The notes beneath the pieces are model-generated. The model had not been told where the DNA came from. It did no database searches and worked only from the letters and a program-made list of their open reading frames with translations. The translations under genes were made by a program, and so were the position numbers. Shown here piece after piece: positions 42,978 through 49,041 of a stretch of 64,000 nt of DNA (position 1 is the first letter of the stretch; each line of letters begins with the position of its first letter). This DNA comes from Paenibacillus roseus (lineage in GTDB: Bacteria; Bacillota; Bacilli; Paenibacillales; Paenibacillaceae). The DNA lies in contig NZ_JAELUP010000089.1 of NCBI RefSeq assembly GCF_016424485.1, positions 22,947-86,946 of the forward strand, read 5' to 3'.

Positions 42978-44170
42978 AAGTTGTCCGGGTCTTGCTTGCG
43001 TCGTTCCTCCTGCTATCCCTTCTTCCTGGATGCTGGAATCGCAAAGAAATCAACGAACTGGCGATTCAGGTCGGCACGGCAATTGACAAGGTCGGCAGCC
43101 AGTATCGCGTGGCAGTCCAGGTTGTGGTTCCGGCTGAAGTATCATCGCGGGCAGCGGGGAGCGGACGTTCCCCGGTCACGATCTATGAAGCAACGGCTAC
43201 GACCATATTTGAAGCATTCCGGAAACTGACGGAGACAAGTCCGCGCGAGATCTACTCCGCCCATATCCGGGTGCTGGTCCTCGGTGAAGCGCTGGCAAGG
43301 GAGGGGATTATCGATGTGCTAGATGCGTTGTCCCGGAATCCGGAAGCCCGGTCCGACTTTTACATTATGATTGCCCGCAAGTCCGAGGGCAAGGATGTGC
43401 TCAAGATTTTGACCACATTGGAGAAGATTCCTGCTGAAAATCTCTTTCACACTTTGGACACATCATCAAAGACATGGTCGCCGACGACTTCTGTCACCCT
43501 GGACCAACTGATCGAGCAGCTTGTTACTAAATCCTCTTCTCCGGTGCTGACCGGCGCAAAAATTATCGGGAATCAACATGGAGGGATGACGATTAAAAAT
43601 GTAGAAGAAGCAGAATCTGCAGCCATGGTGCGCTTTATAGGACTTGCTGTATTTAAGGAGGACAAGCTTGAGGGGTGGCTGAATGAGAAGGAAAGCCGCG
43701 GCTACAATTACATTATGAACAATGTCAAAACCTCGGCAGGACATATCAAATGTCCATCAGGCGGCTCGGCTGTGATGGAGACAACGCATACAAAAACCAA
43801 ATTGAAAGGCAAAATCGTTGACGGAGAGCCTGTTATTCGTATTGAGTTAAAAAATATGGGGACGATCAGCGATGTGGAATGCAGACTTGATCTTAAGGAC
43901 CCGCATATGATTTCGGAACTCGAGGAGCGATCCAGAAACCACCTCATTGAAGTTATGGACGAGGCTATTCATGCATCCAAAAACAGATTTCATAGGGATA
44001 TTTTCGGCTTTGGACAGGTACTTTACCGTTATTACCCCGATGCCTGGGAGAAGATGAAGGATAACTGGTCTGCTCACTTTAACAAGCTGAAAGTCGAGTA
44101 TGCTGTCGATTCGATTATTCAAAAGATCGGAACGACAAATGATTCCTTACGAAAATATTTGAAGGAGTAG
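42974..44170 (+). CDS. GerC-family spore germination lipoprotein (receptor C subunit)
   Basis: A 398-residue lipoprotein of the GerAC family with a signal peptide ending in LLPGCWNRKEINEL (lipobox Cys near residue 20, and the diagnostic CWNRKEI). SPREIYSAHIRVLVLGEALA and the C-terminal DIFGFGQVLYRYYPDAW are typical. It is anchored on the outside of the spore inner membrane and completes the receptor with the A and B subunits. The ATG lies in the overlap with the A gene, preceded by GGAGGG. Confidence 0.95.
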   Translation: MKVVRVLLASFLLLSLLPGCWNRKEINELAIQVGTAIDKVGSQYRVAVQVVVPAEVSSRAAGSGRSPVTIYEATATTIFEAFRKLTETSPREIYSAHIRVLVLGEALAREGIIDVLDALSRNPEARSDFYIMIARKSEGKDVLKILTTLEKIPAENLFHTLDTSSKTWSPTTSVTLDQLIEQLVTKSSSPVLTGAKIIGNQHGGMTIKNVEEAESAAMVRFIGLAVFKEDKLEGWLNEKESRGYNYIMNNVKTSAGHIKCPSGGSAVMETTHTKTKLKGKIVDGEPVIRIELKNMGTISDVECRLDLKDPHMISELEERSRNHLIEVMDEAIHASKNRFHRDIFGFGQVLYRYYPDAWEKMKDNWSAHFNKLKVEYAVDSIIQKIGTTNDSLRKYLKE

Positions 44171-44174
44171 GGCT

Positions 44175-44414
44175 ATGCTGAAGGGGTTGTTATTGTTTGG
44201 TGTGTTTGCAGCTGCAGCGGCTGCATGGGAGCTGCCAAAATTAATGAAAAAACGCTGGCGCAAGGAAACAGTGGTCTACTTGCTGTTGTTAATCACCGGT
44301 GTCATTATGAGCTCGTATGTAGTCAGTCTGGTACGTATTGCGTCCCCCCTATATTTGATCGAGACTGTGTATCGCCCCGTCATCCGATGGGTGTCGCATA
44401 TGGTTGGGAGGTAG
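44175..44414 (+). CDS. Small membrane protein of the germination operon
   Basis: A 79-residue protein with two hydrophobic segments (residues 3-18 and 33-55) separated by a basic loop (KLMKKRWRKE), probably a two-helix protein of the spore inner membrane. It starts four bases after the C-subunit stop and ends just before the B-subunit start, so it belongs to the operon. Small D-type subunits in ger operons modulate receptor function in some Bacillus species; whether this one is homologous cannot be told by eye. Confidence 0.75.
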   Translation: MLKGLLLFGVFAAAAAAWELPKLMKKRWRKETVVYLLLLITGVIMSSYVVSLVRIASPLYLIETVYRPVIRWVSHMVGR

Positions 44415-44421
44415 ATGGAAT

Positions 44422-45540
44422 TTGGAAAAGCAAGTGATTGGAACAAGACAGTTTGCTATTCTTGTTCTGTTTTTCATTATTGGAGACATGCTCTGGTTTT
44501 TGCCATCCTTTATGGTAGAAGCAGTGGAGCAGGATGCCTGGATCAGCGCTCTCATCGGCGTGCCGGTCGGGATGCTGGCCGCATGGTTTTTGTTTCATTT
44601 TGCCAATCAGTTCCCGAATATGAGTCTTGTTGAGATCAACTGGACGGTGTTAGGAAAATGGCTGGGTTCCGCGCTGACCATCATTTACCTGCTATCCTTC
44701 TTTACAGTTTCAGTTGTGCAAATCCGCCAAGTCAGCGACTTTATTACTTCACAGATGATGACCGAGACGCCGCTTCGGGCAATTAATATGCTGATGACTA
44801 TCATTGTTATGATTGGTGTATGGTCGGGTTTGCAGACATTTGCTCGGACAGGCGAAATTTTTATCATGTTGTTCGCATTTATGTTCCTGCTGTTAATCAT
44901 TTTGCTGATGCCTCAGATCAAGGTTGATAATATTTTGCCTATGATGCGTCATTCCTTCTCTTCTTTTGCTCAGGGAGTCGTATATTTTGTTTCCTATTCT
45001 TTTCTGGAAATGTACGTTTTCCTGATGATATTTCCCTATGTCAAGCGAAGCTCACATTTATTCCGGGATTACATGCTGTCCGCACTGCTCGGGGGGGTTG
45101 CGATTTTTCTGATTGTGACGACTTCCTTGCTTGTGCTGGGGCCGTTTTTGTCCCGATTTCACTTGTTCGCGACCTATATATTGGCCAAAAAGATCAGCAT
45201 TGGAGGTTTCCTCGACCGGCTGGAGGCTATATTGGTTGTCAATTTTATTTTGTCCACCTATTTTAAAGCGACATTGTTCGCTTATGGGTTTGTAATGGGA
45301 ATTACGCGTCTGTTGAAGCTGAAGGACTACCGTATCCTGATTGTTCCAGTCGGTTTTATGATTTTCGGCTATTCTTACATTGTTTACCCGAATCTTGTAG
45401 TCTTGAATAACGTTACTCCTGCATGGAGCTTGTGGGATATGACCCATAACCCGATCATTCTGCTTCTCATTTATATTATCCACAAGCTGAGAAGTACGAA
45501 CCGGAATAGACACAAGTCGGAATCTTCTGAAGAAGCATAA
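44422..45540 (+). CDS. GerB-family spore germination permease (receptor B subunit)
   Basis: A 372-residue membrane protein of the amino-acid-permease superfamily with about ten helices. It carries VIGTRQFAILVLFFIIGD at the N-terminus and YVFLMIFPYVKRSSHLFRDY, both typical of GerAB-type proteins. Transport-fold B subunits bind the germinant. It starts at TTG 44422, with GGAGGT nine bases upstream; a TTG at 44404 overlaps that site. It closes the operon; a short AT-rich hairpin (CCAATT with AATTGG at 45546-45563) follows. Confidence 0.92.
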   Translation: MEKQVIGTRQFAILVLFFIIGDMLWFLPSFMVEAVEQDAWISALIGVPVGMLAAWFLFHFANQFPNMSLVEINWTVLGKWLGSALTIIYLLSFFTVSVVQIRQVSDFITSQMMTETPLRAINMLMTIIVMIGVWSGLQTFARTGEIFIMLFAFMFLLLIILLMPQIKVDNILPMMRHSFSSFAQGVVYFVSYSFLEMYVFLMIFPYVKRSSHLFRDYMLSALLGGVAIFLIVTTSLLVLGPFLSRFHLFATYILAKKISIGGFLDRLEAILVVNFILSTYFKATLFAYGFVMGITRLLKLKDYRILIVPVGFMIFGYSYIVYPNLVVLNNVTPAWSLWDMTHNPIILLLIYIIHKLRSTNRNRHKSESSEEA

Positions 45541-45768
45541 TCGGATCCAATTTTTCTGAATTGGAATAGAATGAGATGGACGAGGAGAGCAACGTGGGAG
45601 CAGCAGGTATTGAACAAGCCGAAGTCATATTGAGTTGTCACTTGCCGCAACATTGGCATCGGAGGCAGGCGGAACTTGCACAGTGGACATAACCGTACAT
45701 TTTGCATGCTGATGGGCAGATCGCTAGTGAGTTTGCCCGGGCGGCGGTAACGGGAGGAGGTGGGCAGC

Positions 45769-45918
45769 ATGAGAGTCATCGTAACCTTGGCCTGTACGGA
45801 GACAGGTGATCGCAACTACACGACCAGCAAGAACAAGCGGAATCATTCGGAGCGTCTGGAAATGAAGAAGTACAGTCCACGCTTGAAACGGTATACGATT
45901 CATCGCGAGACCCGATAA
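45769..45918 (+). CDS. rpmG: 50S ribosomal protein L33, zinc-free (C-minus) paralog
   Basis: A 49-residue protein: [20 protein letters not shown] then [20 protein letters not shown] and the ending HRETR, unmistakably L33. Of the four zinc-ribbon positions only the first Cys remains; the others are Thr, Ser and Leu. It is therefore the C-minus form, which in several bacteria is made under zinc limitation to replace the zinc-containing copy and spare zinc. GGGAGGAGG precedes the ATG. I do not see a convincing Zur box upstream, although the 230-base gap after gerB could hide one. The zinc-containing copy must be elsewhere. Confidence 0.92.
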   Translation: MRVIVTLACTETGDRNYTTSKNKRNHSERLEMKKYSPRLKRYTIHRETR

Positions 45919-45977
45919 TCCAGTTAACAGTGCTTGACCTCTAGAGAGGTGAACGCTGCGAGGTTGTGGTTGCGGTT

Positions 45978-46028
45978 AAAGCCCGATCCCTTCCGTGCAT
46001 GAAATTATGCAGGGGGAATCGGGCTTTT
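45978..46028 (+). terminator. Terminator of the L33 gene
   Basis: AAAGCCCGAT (45978-45987) pairs with ATCGGGCTTT (46018-46027) with more pairing inside (CCCTTCCGTGCAT region against ATGCAGGGGG), then T-rich sequence. It also faces the 3' end of the ArsR gene on the other strand. Confidence 0.8.
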
Positions 46029-46120
46029 ATGGCAAGTACCATCGTTCTCACAAATTTCTCTGACTCTCCGTTTTCACTTCAAGCACTGATTGTTTAGATT
46101 CATCCTTGTCATTTTCCCTT

Positions 46121-46423
46121 TTAAAGATCGTGCCCCAGGTAGCGTGCCACCTTTTGCAGCATTTCTTCGTTCCGTTTATAGTAGGTCCATTTGCCAATCC
46201 GGGTTGCGGTAACGAGGCCTGCCCGCTGCAATATCGCCAAATACTCCGATACCGTCGACTGGGTAAGCTGGAGCCGCTGGTGGAACAAGCTCACACAAAC
46301 CCCGACATCCTTGCAATCGGCGCTTTTCTGGGTGCCGAAGTACACCTCAGGTTCCTTCAGCCAAATTAAAATTTGCAATCGGGTTTCATTCGACAGCGCT
46401 TTAAAAATGTCAATTGGGTTCAT
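46121..46423 (-). CDS. ArsR family transcriptional regulator
   Basis: A 100-residue winged-helix repressor: MNPIDIFKALSNETRLQILI, recognition helix LTQSTVSEYLAILQRAGLV and wing ATRIGKWTYYKRN. Two cysteines (ADCKDVGVCV) lie just before the recognition helix, near where ArsR/CadC sensors bind metal, but the classic ELCVCDL motif is absent. It lies 14 bases behind the LLM oxidoreductase on the same strand, with weak ribosome binding, so the two are co-transcribed. It could repress that operon from the divergent promoter region, where AT-rich palindromes occur. Metal sensing is inference. Confidence 0.9.
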   Translation of the reverse strand: MNPIDIFKALSNETRLQILIWLKEPEVYFGTQKSADCKDVGVCVSLFHQRLQLTQSTVSEYLAILQRAGLVTATRIGKWTYYKRNEEMLQKVARYLGHDL

Positions 46424-46437
46424 GTGCTCATTATAAT

Positions 46438-47475
46438 CTACTTGGATTCACCCCGCCAAACGTTTTTAATAATTTCAAAGGAATGAATACGATCGTTCTG
46501 GTCATAGGCGTCGCTCAAAATCATCAGTTCGTCTGCTTCTGTCAGCTCCACAAACCGCTCCAGCTTGGCCTTCACGGTGGCTGGCGAGCCGATTATAGCG
46601 GTGCTAAGCTGGGATTCTACCAAATATTTCTCCTGCGGCGTCCAATAGCCGTCCATACTGTCAACAGGAGGCAGCGTCATCGTCGGCTGATTGCGGATCA
46701 GCCCCAGGAACCGCCGATACAATGAAGTTGCCAGCCGCTCAGCCTGCTCGTCTGTATCAGCTGCACAGACTTGAACGCCTACCATTGCATACGGCTTGTC
46801 AAGTACGGCCGATGGCCGGAAGCTCTGGCGGTAGAGCGACAGGGCAGGCAGCATATAAGTGGGAGCGAACTGCCCGGCAAATGCGAATGGCAGACCAAGC
46901 TGTCCTGCCAGCCGTGCGCTGAAGTCGCTGGAGCCAAGCAGCCAGATCGGGATGGACAAACCTTCTCCAGGAACTGCTTTAACCCGTGAGTGGTCGTCCG
47001 GGTCTGGCTTGAAGTATGCTCTCAATTCGGCCAGCAGCTCAGGAAAATCTTGTCCGGAATGGATATCACGACGTAGTGCCCGGGATGTCTTCTGGTCTGA
47101 GCCGGGAGCGCGTCCAAGACCGAGGTCAATGCGTCCGGGATAGAGGGATTCAAGCGTACCGAACTGTTCGGCAATAACCAGCGGCGCATGGTTGGGCAGC
47201 ATGATGCCGCCGGACCCGACGCGAATGCGGCTGGTGCCTGAGGCAATATGTCCGATCAGGACGGATGTGGCAGAGCTGGCTACCCCAGGGATGGAATGAT
47301 GTTCGGCAAGCCAATAGCGGTTAAAACCCCATTCGTCAACTTTCCGCGCAAGATTCATACTGTTGCGGAACGCTTCGGCGGCATTCCCGCCCTGGCGGAT
47401 GGAAGCCAGATCAAGCACAGATAACTGGATATCGCTCAGAGAGCGTTTGGATTCGGGTTGGGACGTTTCAGTCAT
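46438..47475 (-). CDS. LLM class flavin-dependent oxidoreductase
   Basis: A 345-residue luciferase-like monooxygenase-fold protein. [20 protein letters not shown], then [20 protein letters not shown] and [17 protein letters not shown] are the signature of the MsnO8-type single-subunit group. It binds FMN or F420 and would oxidise or reduce small organic molecules; the substrate is unknown. I start at the ATG 47475, nine bases after AAAGGAG; the ATG at 47484 abuts the site. It is followed by an ArsR regulator and is divergent from the alkyltransferase-like gene, an arrangement suggesting response to a chemical stress. Confidence 0.93.
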   Translation of the reverse strand: MTETSQPESKRSLSDIQLSVLDLASIRQGGNAAEAFRNSMNLARKVDEWGFNRYWLAEHHSIPGVASSATSVLIGHIASGTSRIRVGSGGIMLPNHAPLVIAEQFGTLESLYPGRIDLGLGRAPGSDQKTSRALRRDIHSGQDFPELLAELRAYFKPDPDDHSRVKAVPGEGLSIPIWLLGSSDFSARLAGQLGLPFAFAGQFAPTYMLPALSLYRQSFRPSAVLDKPYAMVGVQVCAADTDEQAERLATSLYRRFLGLIRNQPTMTLPPVDSMDGYWTPQEKYLVESQLSTAIIGSPATVKAKLERFVELTEADELMILSDAYDQNDRIHSFEIIKNVWRGESK

Positions 47476-47560
47476 ATCGTGCATCTCCTTTATTCACAAT
47501 TGACAACAATTTATAGTAAAGATAACCTCATCATACACGTTTGCAAGAATGGAATCAATA

Positions 47561-47590
47561 TTGACATATCGGATAATATCGATATATTAT
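47561..47590 (+). promoter_or_regulatory. Promoter with internal palindrome ahead of the ATL gene
   Basis: TTGACA (47561-47566) is a perfect -35 box, and TATTAT (47585-47590) a -10 box with an 18-base spacer. The palindrome ATATCGATAT (47576-47585) lies within the spacer and invites binding by a repressor such as the nearby ArsR protein. A transcript would start near 47597, about 145 bases ahead of the gene. Confidence 0.5.
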
Positions 47591-47741
47591 TCAGGACTCG
47601 CTCAACATCCCGACGAGATATCGGCCTGCTGGCTGAAGATCACAAGAATTGCCGACTGCGGCAACTGGTGGACACGCGGTAGGCAAATGGTTATTCTATA
47701 ACGAGGAAGGAATCAACGTTAGAGCAGCAGGAGGGACAAGG

Positions 47742-48047
47742 GTGCAGCCTTTTACTAGAAATGTTATCAATGTCATCAAAAAAATTCCCACAGGGCAAGT
47801 CATGACCTATGGCCAGATTGCGGCTTTTGCGGGCAGCTACCGAGCAGCCCGTCAAGTGGTCCGGGTTTTGCATTCCCTAAGCGAAAAAGAAAGCTTGCCT
47901 TGGCACAGGGTTGTGAATGCGAAAGGGGAAATCGCCCTTTCAGATGACTCAAGGCTCCTGCAGGAGATTTTATTGCAGGGCGAGGGCGTAGAGGTCGATA
48001 GAAACGGCAGGATTAATCTGGACTTGTATCAGCATCATCCTGATTAA
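47742..48047 (+). CDS. Alkyltransferase-like (ATL) DNA-binding protein
   Basis: A 101-residue protein of the O6-alkylguanine-DNA alkyltransferase fold: VINVIKKIPTGQVMTYGQIA (HTH), AARQVVRVLHS, and the active-site segment LPWHRVVNAKGEI. The reactive Cys of PCHRV is replaced by Trp, so it cannot accept alkyl groups. ATL proteins with this change bind O6-alkylguanine and recruit nucleotide excision repair. The length fits the ATL class. It starts at GTG 47742 with AGGAGG seven bases upstream. AdaA is 6.5 kb away. The neighbourhood is otherwise decayed. Confidence 0.92.
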   Translation: MQPFTRNVINVIKKIPTGQVMTYGQIAAFAGSYRAARQVVRVLHSLSEKESLPWHRVVNAKGEIALSDDSRLLQEILLQGEGVEVDRNGRINLDLYQHHPD

Positions 48048-48077
48048 TCCTGCAGTGAGGCAGGCTCGGTATTAGTT

Positions 48078-48231
48078 GGAGCTTGCCAAGCTTGTGCATG
48101 GTTAGAGGTTCCTCGTACTACGTACTACCGTTGGAAAGCAGCATATGGAGCAGACCATCAACCATAAACGTGTACAACGGATTGTGCAACGTGAAGGACT
48201 AGGTTGTCGCGTCAAGGTAAGGAAGCTGGCA
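48078..48231 (+). pseudogene. Relic of an IS3-family transposase (orfB)
   Basis: One frame reads CAWLEVPRTTYYRWKAAYG (from about 48090), the N-terminal helix of IS3-family OrfB. After a frameshift the next frame reads INHKRVQRIVQREGLGCRV (from 48151), which in intact transposases comes several dozen residues later. The DDE catalytic domain is absent. I see a deleted, frameshifted remnant with no inverted repeats or target-site duplication visible. Confidence 0.75.
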
Positions 48232-48274
48232 TATCAGTTATCCGAAGAGGGTACTTTAACATGGTTTATTAACA

Positions 48275-48736
48275 ATGTCGATATTAGGGACGACAGGTGG
48301 AGCGAGTCAGGAGAGGGCAGCAATTAATGAAACGGGACGCCAGTCGGCAATAAGGGAAGAAAGTTGGTTTGTCCGCTACGCGGAGGGAGTTGCCGCGCTG
48401 GCAAGTGGTATTTTGATCGCCGCAGCATGGATGCTGGAATCAGCTTTCTATTCATGGGCAGTGGCGCTTTACATGACGGCATTTGCGGTTGGTGGATTTG
48501 TTAAGGCCAAGGCAGGCCTGCATACGTTGTTTGTGGAGCGTGACCTGGATGTCAATTTGTTGTTGATTGCCGCGGACTTTGCCGGCAATGTCCCGCTGCC
48601 GCTTGGGGTGCTGGGACATGAAGGAAGCACGCTGCTGGTCATATTGAACGGCTTGCGTCTGCTGCGACCATTCATCAGGGATAAGGTCAATCGCAAACGG
48701 CTTTGCCGTCCTTGCCGGACATTTTATAAAACATAA
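48275..48736 (+). pseudogene. Internally deleted heavy-metal P-type ATPase remnant (open frame)
   Basis: An open frame of 153 codons. Its front (about residues 28-107) matches the first membrane helices of Zn/Cd/Cu-type P1B ATPases, including GGFVKAKAGLHTLFVERDLD and VNLLLIAA. Within one helix it jumps to the extreme C-terminal end of the same family: PLPLGVLGHEGSTLLVILNG LRLLR (residues about 112-135). The CPx helix, phosphorylation Asp and ATP-binding domain are all missing, so it cannot pump ions. There is no good ribosome binding site. An in-frame deletion of about 500 codons joined the ends near base 48580. A functional short membrane protein is possible but less likely. Confidence 0.78.
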
Positions 48737-48772
48737 GCAGCGTCAGGATTTTCTCTCTCCTGCGCTGCTTAT
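48733..48772. terminator. Hairpin terminator behind the ATPase remnant
   Basis: ATAAGCAGCG (48733-48742) pairs with CGCTGCTTAT (48763-48772), with further pairing CAGGA/TCCTG inside. T-rich sequence flanks both sides, so it may act in both directions. Confidence 0.75.
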
Positions 48773-48981
48773 TTATGCTGCTCTCTCTTGCGGTCATTTT
48801 CAATGGCGGTGAACAGGCAGAACGCACCTGTGAGCACGAGAACAAAAGTCAAGACCGGAAATGCGAAAGTTAGCAACCGGCATCTCACCCCAACAGTTAT
48901 AGTAATAATCATTATCATTGTAATTCGAATAAACCTGAATAGCAATGCTCTTTTTTGTGCGCCTGCCAGTTTCCCGCAAGC
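48773..48981. other. Intergenic region with a possible minus-strand membrane peptide
   Basis: A minus-strand frame ending at 48769 encodes two hydrophobic stretches (ITMIMIITITVG and LLTFAFPVLTFVLVLTGAFC) and a polar tail ENDRKREQHK, and its stop abuts the hairpin at 48733-48772. No ribosome binding site is convincing, so I do not call it a gene. Confidence 0.25.
48903..48917. promoter_or_regulatory. Fur-box-like sequence
   Basis: TAATAATCATTATCA on plus matches the Fur 7-1-7 consensus (TGATAATNATTATCA) in all but one position. It lies 65 bases upstream of the promoter of the YhgE-type gene. It could also be chance in an AT-rich spacer, or belong to a minus-strand transcript. Confidence 0.35.
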
Positions 48982-49009
48982 TTGAAACACTTCCATAATT
49001 GGGTATAAT
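48982..49009 (+). promoter_or_regulatory. SigA promoter of the YhgE/Pip-type gene
   Basis: TTGAAA (48982-48987) and a perfect TATAAT (49004-49009) with a 16-base spacer, 33 bases ahead of the start codon. Confidence 0.75.
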
Positions 49010-49041
49010 GATAGAATCCTAATTTGGCAAGGAAGGTTCTT

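Noticed and set aside
45555..45768. Frames between gerB and the L33 gene as a zinc-transport remnant
   Set aside because: I tested the readings for CobW/YciC or binding-protein motifs and found none; no Zur box either.
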